Source of the DNA: Verrucomicrobiales bacterium | Lineage (GTDB): Bacteria; Verrucomicrobiota; Verrucomicrobiia; Verrucomicrobiales; DEV007 | Direction: 5' to 3' | Assembly: GCA_029213025.1 (NCBI GenBank) | Contig: JARGOZ010000070.1 | Span: forward strand, 1-35,144 | DNA length: 35,144 nt | Part shown: positions 16,886 through 25,610 of the stretch, in pieces | How positions within the stretch are numbered: the first letter of the stretch is position 1 | Layout: each line of letters begins with the position of its first letter | Position numbers and translations under genes: made by a program | Notes under the pieces: generated by a model | Told to the model about the DNA's origin: nothing | The model's input: only the letters and a program-made list of their open reading frames with translations | Databases searched by the model: none

Positions 16886-18127
16886 TCAGTTTTCGCCAAA
16901 GATTACAGAGGCACCTCCGATCGCGCTGGCCCCGCGAATGACGGATTGACTCAGCCTTCTGGCGCCGGGGAAATTTTCCGGCAGGGAGGATGACAGAAAT
17001 GTTGTCACCTGTTTCGAAGCCAGTCGGTTTGCCAGGTTTCGTGTAATTCTCGGGATGTTTGAACCTCCCCCGGTGAATATGGCCACATCGAGTCGGGAAA
17101 CATCACATGCGGAGAGAAATTCATCCACTTCGTTGCTGATCCGTGTCGACATTCCATTGATGCATTTTTCGATGATTGGCATTTCATTGCCTTCTCCGAA
17201 GGTTTGCTCGTTACAGCTCCAGGTGCGTTCCTCGGTATACACGCAGCGGCGGAAACTTTCCCGGTCGAGCGATGATAGTGTGCCAAGCAGGTCTCCTTTG
17301 CGGGGTGCCAGGCCGTGTTTCACCAGATTATCCAGCATCTCAATACCGAACGGGGCAGACTGCGAACGGCACGGGGGCAGCGTTGTCCCAAATCCGTCTT
17401 TAATTTCAAATACAGCAAAGTCGGTTGTGTAGGCACCGATATCTACAGAAAGGATGTGGAACGGTTCCTCTTGAGAAGGAGCTAAAGTCAGGCCGCTTTC
17501 GGCCAGTATCTTCCCGGTGTCTGCGAGATCTGGGTTGTCATCTCGCATGTAGTTTTTGCCATCGCTCAAAGCGCCGATCAGGTTTGTGACCGGTTCCGGA
17601 GCGGTCCGCACGCGCGGGGAATTCCAGCCCGCTTTCTGTAGTATCTGTTCGATTTCACAGTCGTAATCGAGGTCCTCAGCGAAGTCGGGTACGCTGATGC
17701 GCAGCACCGGGTCAGTGCAGGGCTGGTCCCCGATCATATAGGGCAACATTTCCCGCAGCAACCAGCGGAAATATCCAGCCGCGAGATTTTCCACCTTGCA
17801 GTGCACTGTGGCACTGTGAAGGGACTGGTAAAACATTCGGCCGAGCGCCGAATTGGGATCGAGCGACTCTTCAGGAGGGGTAAAGAGAAGCGGTTTCCAG
17901 TTTCGAAATACATAAATGTCATCTGAGGGAACGAGGTCCTGAGCGTCGTCTCCGAACACCCAGCGGTCGTCGGACTTCCGCCACGCGGCAATTGTCGGGA
18001 TACAGACGTGTAAATCATCGAGACGGAATTTCTCGTGACTGAGGAGATTGGAATCACTATCCGGTTCTCTGCGAATCGCGATTTTAGTATAGGCCGCACC
18101 AAGGTCGATGCTGATCGTTGGTCTCAT
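16886..18127 (-). CDS. Hsp70/actin-superfamily ATPase
   Basis: This 413-residue protein has the actin/Hsp70 nucleotide-binding landmarks: phosphate-1 IDLGAAYTKIAI (residues 7-18), connect region 'APEPVTNLIGAL', phosphate-2 LSVDIGAYTTDFAVFE (about 226-241), and the adenosine loop FTGGGSNIPRI (351-361). It lacks the Hsp70 substrate-binding domain, so it is a stand-alone ATPase module of a type often found in conflict and signalling operons. I chose the ATG at 18127, preceded by GAGA; a TTG one codon upstream is possible. It follows the CHAT polyprotein by 12 nt on the same strand, so the two form an operon and probably act together, for example as an ATP-dependent switch or chaperone for the large effector. 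Confidence 0.85.
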   Translation of the reverse strand: MRPTISIDLGAAYTKIAIRREPDSDSNLLSHEKFRLDDLHVCIPTIAAWRKSDDRWVFGDDAQDLVPSDDIYVFRNWKPLLFTPPEESLDPNSALGRMFYQSLHSATVHCKVENLAAGYFRWLLREMLPYMIGDQPCTDPVLRISVPDFAEDLDYDCEIEQILQKAGWNSPRVRTAPEPVTNLIGALSDGKNYMRDDNPDLADTGKILAESGLTLAPSQEEPFHILSVDIGAYTTDFAVFEIKDGFGTTLPPCRSQSAPFGIEMLDNLVKHGLAPRKGDLLGTLSSLDRESFRRCVYTEERTWSCNEQTFGEGNEMPIIEKCINGMSTRISNEVDEFLSACDVSRLDVAIFTGGGSNIPRITRNLANRLASKQVTTFLSSSLPENFPGARRLSQSVIRGASAIGGASVIFGEN

Positions 18128-18139
18128 CAATTTCTCAGA

Positions 18140-21100
18140 TTAAATTTTTATCTCCGGACTACCATACAGCACATAGTTTGCCCAGTCGGGGGATTTACTC
18201 TGAAACAGGCCGTTTCGTCCTTTGAGAATCGCACTTCCCAGGGTTTTGCCCGATGCCATCTCTTCATAAACCGTTACGGCGAAAAACGCAGCTGCGTTAT
18301 CGGTTACTTCCCACCGGTTCGAGATGAATCCCTTCACTCCCGAACGCAGAATTTGTTGAGCAAGACTTACTCCGGCTGAGGTATCCCGAACTTCCCCGGA
18401 TTTACATGCATTTGCCATCACCATCATAGGAGGGAATTCCACTTCGAATTTTTCCAGTTGATCCCCGGAAAGCACATTTTGGTCCTGGAGCAGAAGGCCG
18501 TGCTTTTCCCCGTGTCCCGAAAAGTGGACAAAATCATACCGGTGGGATTTGAGTTTTTTGTGAACCTTTTCCAATGTAGCATCCTGCATAAACAGGCAGT
18601 CGATCTCCACATCGCTAGCTTTCAGTTTTTCCTGAATCATTTCCGCTTCTTTTTCTATACAGGGAATGTTTCCGATGGGATCCGCCACGATGATGAGCAG
18701 GCGGAGAGGTTTTACCGTATCATGAGGGGAAAACGGAGGTAGATCCTCGACCAGAAGTCCCCGCCGTATTCCGTGTTCAAGAGCGGGTCGAAAATGCTGT
18801 CCGTCCGCACCCGGTATCGGAAAGGCGAATAACTCCAGAGGAATCACAGAAGCATCTATATCGTGCAATACATCCCAGTAGCGGCTTCGGTTTGCCAGTA
18901 CGGTATCATCTTTTTCCGGCAAAACCATTTTTGCCAGCTTTCGTCCCAGTTCTTCGTGAACCTCAAAAGGGGGCGGGAGCAGGCGTCCAGGCATTATTTG
19001 CGGGTAAGCGAGATCTTCCAGTTCCTGCATAGTGATCCGAACATTGTCGATACCGACTGCTCCGCATGAATCCGGGCCGCTAATGATTTGTTCCAGATCG
19101 AGGTGCTCTTTTTCTTCGTTTGTTGTTCGCAGTGTGATCGACAGTGATGGGCGCAAATGGGTCGGCGTTTTCGAAGGCATCTCGGTAATCGTAATCTTCC
19201 GCGTCGGACAGCAGGATGCGAAATGCCCGGTTGCGGCCACTACGCTTTGATAGCGCTCCGGATCGATTTCACAAATCACTATGCTGTTGAGAACGAATTT
19301 TTGTCCGGCCGTAATGACCGCATCAATGATCGTCCTGACAGAGGTATTGATATCCAGTCCGAGATTGGCACCGCTTGGAACCAACGCTATAGATCCGATC
19401 CCGTGGCCCTCCGCTCTCCTGGTGATTTTTTGAATACCGTTAGCGATGCCTTGTTCGAGAGAACCTATGTCGTCTTCTCCTGATTTCTTTATGTCTTCGT
19501 ATTGCTCCAAAAAGTCGACAAAAATATAGTCACCCTCGAGCTGATCGGAATTTACTTTGATAATGGTTTCCGGCTCCTGGGAGATAAGTCTTTTACGAAT
19601 TTCGCCCTGAACGTGCTGGTCAAGGGCTCCATCTGCACCGCGCAATTTATCACTTCGCAGGATCAGACTGCCGTATGATTCCACATTCAGAACATCAGTG
19701 ATGGAGCCGTTAAACAGCGATACATTCAGAGGCGCATTGTTGTCGCGCTCTTCCTCCTGTTTCAGGTTGTTTAATCCTTTCAGAATAAGAGAACTGATTT
19801 CGTCGATTTCCACCGAGTAGAATAGGATTTCATTCTCTTCTCTGGAAAGGCCATTGGGAACCCACCTTCCCGTTTGGTGTTCACTGTCGTTAAAAAAATC
19901 TTTTCCGATTTCGGCAAAGCTTCGCCAGAGATCATCCAGATTTTTCGGGAAATCCGGCCCTGATTTCAGGCTCTCAAAATCCCCGTAGTGTTCTGCATAG
20001 TCTGCACAGAGTTTCCCGTATTCATCAAAGCCGGCTTGGAAGTCAGCTTCGCCGGGCAGGTCTTCAATTTCGCCCTTCAGTGCCTGGGCAATCCGGCGTG
20101 CCGCGCCATAAAAACCCCCGACAATATATACAGGTTTGCCGGCTAAAAGGTGGCGTAGCGCCTCTTCCGCCTGTCCGGGAAACCGGCCTGCGTATCCGGC
20201 GTTGTCTTCCTGTGCTTTTTTCGGTCTGCTTTTCCCGCCCAACACAATTCGTGCATTGCATCGCTCCGCCATTTTTTGTCTCATCAAAGACAGTTCCAGG
20301 GCCATCGCCCATGGTTCGGTTGCGGACGGAATTCCCTGTTCCGGAATGCGTTCGAATTTTGCCTGAAATTCACCTTCAGTGGGTGGTTGTTTGTCCCAGA
20401 GGTAGGCGGCGATAAAACTGTGCAGGACTGCCTGATCCTCTGTGTTTCTGGTTTGCCGGTGGGCCGCTACCAGATTGGTCAAAAGCCGCGAATACCCCCG
20501 AAGATTTCCTCCGTAACCGAGACTGGCTCCTGCTCTGACGAGGCTCAAAGTGATATAGGCAATCGCTGCATTTAAATGGGGTTCAAATACGCCGTTTTGT
20601 GTTGAACCGATATATTCGGTATCGATTTGATGAGTCTTTTTGGCGAGGTCTTCGACACTTTCCGACAGCGATAAAGCGATAAGCCTGCCGTTCAGTGGTG
20701 GTGTAGGCGATTGCTTCAGCCTGGTGAGTGACAGCGTTGTGGGAGTGGTGATTCTCGTCCTTTTGTAGGCGTGGCGGATCAGCTCGGCCTCGATTTCCGG
20801 CACCGGAGGATCCGGGTAGAGGACGATTTCCACATCGGCTCCATTGAGTGGTCCCTGAGCGAAATCGACCAGTTCCGGAGGGCGGGAGAGGTAGCGGGGT
20901 GTGATGTTCATCCCTCTGCGTTTGAAGATCGATGGCGCGGAATGGTGAAAATGGAGATGCCGCAGGAGCGCTTGCACACACACCGCTTCGCATGCATCCA
21001 TCACCTGACGAAAGTCTTTAGTCCAGCGTCGAAGGTCCCCGGCTAACGTGATCGAATTTCCTCCGTAGGCGAGGCTTCGTTGCTCGCGGTTGGCGAGTAT

Positions 21101-22891
21101 GTTCAGGCTGATTACCGGGATGCCAAAGCGTTTAGCATCGAGAAGATCTTTTTGGCAATCGGAATCGAGGGAATACGAATCGGTTTTTATCAGAAGAAAC
21201 ACCGTATTGTCTATGGCATTCTGCCCGCTATAGGTTTGCGGGCTTCGATCATTGGGAAGATCGCATGGCGCAAAGATTTCGTTAGCTTCTGAATTTGTGA
21301 GGGAATCAAATATTTTTGCGGCTATATATTCGGTCCTTTCGGAATCCAGTGGGGTATAGCTGAGTAGCAGGTTAATCTTTTGCTTACTTCGGCCTGAATC
21401 GTTCTTGCGGGGATTCATCAAGTACCTGCAAATCTCAGTGCCTACTTCCCGCGCGACGATGCGGCTCTTTATTTCTTCTTTGGCTTCTATCGCTCCTTTT
21501 GAAGCATGTATTTCGTAAGCGGGTTCACCATACCAACTTCGATCAAACCAGACGGGGGCTGGCAGTATATTTATCCGGTTCCCTTGATTCCAATCCCGGG
21601 AAAACAGCCAGCGCACAAACTCGTCGTATTCTATGTCGAAAAGTGCGCTGACATGAAGCATCACCACAACAATGATTCGGGACGATCCGGAGTCACCCGC
21701 AGCACTGAGGTTTTCCACTTTTTCACGGACATCGTCAAAGTGATGGCCCATGAATACCGGTATGCCTACACCGGCTTCCAGGTCGTGTTCGTTTCCCGGT
21801 ATATGATTGAGGAATGTAAAAATTTTATCGGCGGATTCTCTACATGGATTAAAGTACTCGTTGCATTGCGGACTCCACAAAACATGAATGGAAAGAGGCA
21901 GCGCATCGGAGTGGCTAAGCTCCTGGTTTTGCTTGTGTTTCCAGGGATCTACTTCGCCGGTATTCATTGTATCGCAGACTGGTTCATTTGTGTCGGCCGG
22001 GGTGAATTCATTTTGTGGCCCGGGTATCGCTAAATCCCCCCTTGTGGCTGATGTGATTTGTCGACCGATTCTTTTGATATAGGAATCGATGAGATGAGGT
22101 TCGAACGAAAAAAATCTGGTGCGTCCGGGAGTCTGTTCGTTTTTTGCGTATTGTTTCTGTTCCTCCAGAACAGCGATAACTTCATCCCGGTGTTTAGCCA
22201 GTTCTTCCTCTGTCCAGGTTTCGGTATCCCCGGGATGAGCAGGTCCGTTAACGGGCTCACCTCCCCTGGTGAATATGCCGTCGGCATCGAGAAATAACTC
22301 CTTTTCAGTATGGGAAAAGCCGGGAGGAACTTTAGGGATGATATCTCCTTTGTTAACGAAGCGGAAACTTTTTGAGGGAAATGTGTTATTATAAAAACCT
22401 GCAAAGCTGGCCGTTCCGACTCCCGGTTGTCCGTAAGTAAAGATTTCGTGCGTTGTGAACTCTTCTGACAATTCCGCCGCTGCGATGGTGGCTAAAGCAC
22501 CACCTAAACTGTGCCCGGTGAAGTAGAGTTTTTTTGACTCCGGAGAGGCATTGCGAACCATCTGCCGCAATTCGCCTTCGACATCCTCAAAAGCTTTGCG
22601 GAAACCCCGGTGAAAATTATGGTCGCCCACTTTGATTGGTGTGAATGTCAGGTCGAGCTTTAGGTCCTCCTGCCCGTCGGTGCCGCGGAAAGCGATCAGT
22701 ATTATTTCGGAATTGGACGCAACAAACCCCTCGGTATTACTACTTTCGAAATGCTCACATTTCCCGAATCCCCATCTTCCGGTTACCTCGGAAACGACTT
22801 CATTGGTTCGGTAGGAAACTTTGCTGGCCAGCGCAAGCGAGTAAGCCTTTGTCCAAAAGTCATCGCCGGCGAGTGATTCCTGAAATTTCAT
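18140..22891 (-). CDS. Multidomain conflict polyprotein: lipase - TIR-like x2 - SLOG - macro-like - CHAT protease
   Basis: This 1583-residue protein has, in order, the following domains. Class-3 lipase at about 25-225: AFRGTDG, nucleophile Ser128 in TGHSLGGAL, Asp183, His194. TIR-like domain 1 at about 333-465: SIHVLWSPQCNEY, GIPVF. TIR-like domain 2 at about 505-625: INLLLSYTPLDSER, VFLLIKTDSYSLDSDCQKD; the usual catalytic Glu is Asp. SLOG at about 735-940: LIALSLSES, LGYGGNLRGYSRLL, ARIVLGGKSR, PVYIVGGFYGAARRI. Macro-like domain related to the M17 peptidase N-terminus at about 1053-1225: GADGALDQHVQGEI, GIGSIALVPSGANLG. C-terminal CHAT caspase-like protease at about 1395-1583, with His1460 in HFSGHGE and Cys1496 in NACKSG. 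The ATG at 22891 is preferred because a longer frame would run through the intergenic repeat array. It probably works as a protease-controlled lipase effector; the mechanism is inference. Confidence 0.85.
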   Translation of the reverse strand: MKFQESLAGDDFWTKAYSLALASKVSYRTNEVVSEVTGRWGFGKCEHFESSNTEGFVASNSEIILIAFRGTDGQEDLKLDLTFTPIKVGDHNFHRGFRKAFEDVEGELRQMVRNASPESKKLYFTGHSLGGALATIAAAELSEEFTTHEIFTYGQPGVGTASFAGFYNNTFPSKSFRFVNKGDIIPKVPPGFSHTEKELFLDADGIFTRGGEPVNGPAHPGDTETWTEEELAKHRDEVIAVLEEQKQYAKNEQTPGRTRFFSFEPHLIDSYIKRIGRQITSATRGDLAIPGPQNEFTPADTNEPVCDTMNTGEVDPWKHKQNQELSHSDALPLSIHVLWSPQCNEYFNPCRESADKIFTFLNHIPGNEHDLEAGVGIPVFMGHHFDDVREKVENLSAAGDSGSSRIIVVVMLHVSALFDIEYDEFVRWLFSRDWNQGNRINILPAPVWFDRSWYGEPAYEIHASKGAIEAKEEIKSRIVAREVGTEICRYLMNPRKNDSGRSKQKINLLLSYTPLDSERTEYIAAKIFDSLTNSEANEIFAPCDLPNDRSPQTYSGQNAIDNTVFLLIKTDSYSLDSDCQKDLLDAKRFGIPVISLNILANREQRSLAYGGNSITLAGDLRRWTKDFRQVMDACEAVCVQALLRHLHFHHSAPSIFKRRGMNITPRYLSRPPELVDFAQGPLNGADVEIVLYPDPPVPEIEAELIRHAYKRTRITTPTTLSLTRLKQSPTPPLNGRLIALSLSESVEDLAKKTHQIDTEYIGSTQNGVFEPHLNAAIAYITLSLVRAGASLGYGGNLRGYSRLLTNLVAAHRQTRNTEDQAVLHSFIAAYLWDKQPPTEGEFQAKFERIPEQGIPSATEPWAMALELSLMRQKMAERCNARIVLGGKSRPKKAQEDNAGYAGRFPGQAEEALRHLLAGKPVYIVGGFYGAARRIAQALKGEIEDLPGEADFQAGFDEYGKLCADYAEHYGDFESLKSGPDFPKNLDDLWRSFAEIGKDFFNDSEHQTGRWVPNGLSREENEILFYSVEIDEISSLILKGLNNLKQEEERDNNAPLNVSLFNGSITDVLNVESYGSLILRSDKLRGADGALDQHVQGEIRKRLISQEPETIIKVNSDQLEGDYIFVDFLEQYEDIKKSGEDDIGSLEQGIANGIQKITRRAEGHGIGSIALVPSGANLGLDINTSVRTIIDAVITAGQKFVLNSIVICEIDPERYQSVVAATGHFASCCPTRKITITEMPSKTPTHLRPSLSITLRTTNEEKEHLDLEQIISGPDSCGAVGIDNVRITMQELEDLAYPQIMPGRLLPPPFEVHEELGRKLAKMVLPEKDDTVLANRSRYWDVLHDIDASVIPLELFAFPIPGADGQHFRPALEHGIRRGLLVEDLPPFSPHDTVKPLRLLIIVADPIGNIPCIEKEAEMIQEKLKASDVEIDCLFMQDATLEKVHKKLKSHRYDFVHFSGHGEKHGLLLQDQNVLSGDQLEKFEVEFPPMMVMANACKSGEVRDTSAGVSLAQQILRSGVKGFISNRWEVTDNAAAFFAVTVYEEMASGKTLGSAILKGRNGLFQSKSPDWANYVLYGSPEIKI

Positions 22892-23082
22892 GTTGTTTCT
22901 TAGCGGTATGGATGATTGGGGTTGCAACTTATTTATTATCAATTTAGTGCATGACCCAGGGCCGGTTTCATTCAAGAAGTTGAACGATCCATTGGCAAGA
23001 AAAAACAGAGGCAAGTTTGAGCTGTTTTCAAACGGTAATCCGTGAATTATATGTCTTCCGGCGATCGTGCCCGGCGATCCGG

Positions 23083-23116
23083 ATTGTACCCTGTTGAGTC
23101 TCAGATTGTACCCTGT
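23083..23116 (-). repeat. 22-bp tandem repeat array (2 copies), middle of island
   Basis: Two cores read on the minus strand as ACAGGGTACAAT, at 23083-23094 and 23105-23116, exactly 22 bp apart. They lie in the 293-bp gap between the divergent CHAT and GNAT genes and separate the two halves of the island. Apart from this array and an AT-rich motif next to the GNAT start (TATTTATCATAAT, 23167-23179), I see nothing else in the gap. Confidence 0.88.
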
Positions 23117-23184
23117 TACATCAAAGCGGCAGACAATTCTGTGGCTGACAATATGCAGATTTGCTCTATTTATCATAATCAGTT

Positions 23185-24153
23185 ATGCGCAGGCTCAGCT
23201 ATCAGGAATTTCAGGAAGAGCAGAGTGCCTTTGGCGAGGCGGTGGCCCGGTGTGGGCATCTGGCCCGGTTCTGTTCGGATATTTCATGGCAGTGCGCTGC
23301 GTATGAAAATCTCTTCGGCTTCGATTTTGGCCTGGAAAAGCCAATGCAGCCTCTGGTCGTCGAACAGGATGACAATTGGCTGGTATTCTCCGAGCGCCGG
23401 GAAAATATTTACTACCCGTTTGAGGCTGCCTGGATGTTCGGGTGCCCGGTGGTCGGCGCACCTGTTGAGTCGCTGGAGCTTCTGGAATCAGCCGCAGCAA
23501 AGTTTTTCGTCAACCCGGTTGGTTTTGTGATCAGCGGAATATTGGAAGATTCGCAGTTTCATCGCGAAGTTCGTGTACTCGGAGAGCGATCGCGGCAGTT
23601 CGATGAATTTGGTACGACAGATTGTCTGTCGATTGATCTTTCCGAAGGCGTTGACGCGTTTTTGGGTCGCAGATCCCGCTCATTTCGAAAGGGGATTCGG
23701 CAAATGAAACCGCTGGATTCTCTGGAGTTTGAAGATGCGTCCTCTGATGCCCCGGAAACCATATTTCCCCGAATTCTTGCAATTCAGTCAACAAGCTACA
23801 AAGCGAAAGACGGCGGCGATATATTTTCCCACTCCTCTTACGAAAGATTTTACCGGTCTCTATATCAAAGACTCTATGAAAAGAAGTGTATTCGCACACT
23901 GTTTGCCCGATGTGATGGACAGGACGTAGCCTATATCATGGGCGGGGTTTCGGGGAGTGTGTATCGTGGATTTCAAATGAGCTATGATAATGAATATCGA
24001 AAATTCGCTCTCGGGAATCGTCTTCAATTGGAAAATATTCAACGCATGTGTGAAGAGGGCGTGACTCATTATGATCTAGGTATGCATTCTCCCTACAAAG
24101 AACGGTGGGCGGATAATTGGGAAAGTTACAAGGGCGTTTTTGTTGTTTTGTAA
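23185..24153 (+). CDS. GNAT family acetyltransferase, BioF2-like (FemAB-related)
   Basis: This 322-residue protein resembles the BioF2-like/CelD acetyltransferase family, which is related to FemAB aminoacyltransferases and has two tandem GNAT folds. Supporting features are 'CLSIDLSEGVDAFLGRRSR' with 'SFRKGIRQ', matching the RSR-R-lysine-rich acceptor region, and the C-terminal GNAT half 'TLFARCDGQDVAYIMGG', 'GFQMSYDNEYRKFALGN' and 'THYDLGMHSPYKERWADN'. It could modify a wall, lipid or protein substrate with an acyl group. The ATG at 23185 has no ribosome site; the AT-rich CATAAT immediately upstream suggests a leaderless mRNA. It is divergent from the CHAT polyprotein and convergent with the vWA gene (4-nt gap), so it is transcribed alone. 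Confidence 0.78.
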   Translation: MRRLSYQEFQEEQSAFGEAVARCGHLARFCSDISWQCAAYENLFGFDFGLEKPMQPLVVEQDDNWLVFSERRENIYYPFEAAWMFGCPVVGAPVESLELLESAAAKFFVNPVGFVISGILEDSQFHREVRVLGERSRQFDEFGTTDCLSIDLSEGVDAFLGRRSRSFRKGIRQMKPLDSLEFEDASSDAPETIFPRILAIQSTSYKAKDGGDIFSHSSYERFYRSLYQRLYEKKCIRTLFARCDGQDVAYIMGGVSGSVYRGFQMSYDNEYRKFALGNRLQLENIQRMCEEGVTHYDLGMHSPYKERWADNWESYKGVFVVL

Positions 24154-24157
24154 GGCT

Positions 24158-25600
24158 TTAACTGACAAGTTTTTCCAGAATACCGTTTTTCAGCTCTGAT
24201 ATTTCCGGCATAGTCAGGCCGGTGGAAGGCAGGCAGAGGCCGTCGGAGACCTTTTTGTTCACGGCAATGAGCGCGTTGTGGATTGCCAGTTCTTCCCTGT
24301 CGGCCCGGGCGATGGATTTTTTCCAGTTACCATGTGTTGCTGAACTGGAAAAGATGATCGAATAACTTTTTCTTTTTGGATCGATGAAATGATTGAGTTC
24401 GATTGTCTCCTTCGTTTCGAAGGTGACCCATCCGTGTCTTGTGTAGTCGGCGAGAACGGTTTTCATTACGCCGATTTCACCATTGAAGAAGTCTAGTTCG
24501 TCCAGCGAGGCTTGTGGAGATTCGATGTAGTGAAAATGAAATCGTAACGCATCCATTTCAAAGATCTCAAACAAGTCATGAAGCAGTCGCAAACAGAGGC
24601 CTTGGAGAAGTACGGAATATTGCCAGTTGTAACCGGGTAGCTTGTTTTCGAAAATCTCTCCGACATCAAGCACGAAATGTATAGTTCGTCGTTTTCTGCG
24701 GAGATTTCCGGAATCGCGAAGGTAATAGAGCAATTCCCCTTCCGCATAGCGTAATTCAAAAAGGCTGACGTCTTTCGTGCCTTCATCCAGATAGACGAGT
24801 TCGGAGGTGAGTAGATTTTCAAAAGAACCCCGGTTGGTTAATCCGGCAAGCCCCCCGGTAGGGTAGTGGGTCTCGTCGAGAAAAGCGGTGTCAGCCCCGT
24901 CTTCGTGGGTCGTTAGATCAAGTTGGTTCGGCACAGGATCGTGAAGCAAACGACTTACTTCGAGAATCTGGCGACATCCGACACGCAGGTGATCAGTGGC
25001 GAGTGCTTCGAGATGGGTTAATTCGAAGAGGTCCTCTTCGAACAGGATATTTCCCCAGTTCACGTTGGCATTGATTTCTCCGAGAAACTCTTCCAGTAAT
25101 GTCTCAAAATCCCCGGCGCTGTAGTCCTCCGGTCTGGTATTTTCGGGAAACAGGTAGTCGCGCAGGAGGCCGGGGTTGATTTGATGCTCGTCGGGGTAGT
25201 GCGGGGCCAATATCGTTAGGACTTGGAGGAGAAGTCTCGCCGTGACCTTTGCCGGATTCGGCGATGTGGCGGCTATTTCCATAGCTGTGTTAATCTCAGC
25301 AGACTGCAGGATTCGCCCGAGGCACTCCCTCTCATACCTCATGATCAACTTTCGGTCACGATGTTCGTTTTCTTCGATCAGGCCTCTGTCTTTTTCCGAC
25401 CGGAATTGTACCTCGTATCCTTTTTCCAAAAGCAGCATAAGGTCAACGATCAGGAAAAACGGAAGGTGATAATGACCGTTGCCGAGGATCTGCCGGTAGA
25501 GCCCCATCGCCCGGATCAAGTCGTGATCATTATAGACAATGCCGGAACAGAGCAAACTCCCTGTGATGTAGTGGGAGAGTTGTTCTTTGGACAGATTCAT
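24158..25600 (-). CDS. vWA-like protein of a MoxR ternary system
   Basis: This 480-residue protein is the last gene of a three-gene operon, 10 nt after the MoxR ATPase. The first 240 residues are helical. The motif 'GGLAGLTNRGSFENLLTSEL' at 249-268, then 'FELRYAEGELLYYLRD' (281-296) and the strand 'RRTIHFVLDVGEIFE' (304-318), match vWA partners of MoxR ATPases in conflict ternary systems, as I remember that family. The MIDAS metal motif is degenerate: the DxSxS of active vWA domains reads DVGEI here, so metal-dependent adhesion is unlikely. A second strand 'KSYSIIFSSSATHGNW' (411-426) fits the same fold. The exact role is unknown; it is likely a structural partner linking the ATPase to the large protein. 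Confidence 0.7.
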   Translation of the reverse strand: MNLSKEQLSHYITGSLLCSGIVYNDHDLIRAMGLYRQILGNGHYHLPFFLIVDLMLLLEKGYEVQFRSEKDRGLIEENEHRDRKLIMRYERECLGRILQSAEINTAMEIAATSPNPAKVTARLLLQVLTILAPHYPDEHQINPGLLRDYLFPENTRPEDYSAGDFETLLEEFLGEINANVNWGNILFEEDLFELTHLEALATDHLRVGCRQILEVSRLLHDPVPNQLDLTTHEDGADTAFLDETHYPTGGLAGLTNRGSFENLLTSELVYLDEGTKDVSLFELRYAEGELLYYLRDSGNLRRKRRTIHFVLDVGEIFENKLPGYNWQYSVLLQGLCLRLLHDLFEIFEMDALRFHFHYIESPQASLDELDFFNGEIGVMKTVLADYTRHGWVTFETKETIELNHFIDPKRKSYSIIFSSSATHGNWKKSIARADREELAIHNALIAVNKKVSDGLCLPSTGLTMPEISELKNGILEKLVS

Positions 25601-25610
25601 ACCGTATGAA

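Noticed and set aside
22892..23176. A 95-residue N-terminal extension of the CHAT polyprotein
   Set aside because: The extension is read through the 22-bp repeat array (TGYN...NRVQS) and AT-rich intergenic sequence. The lipase domain begins soon after the ATG at 22891.
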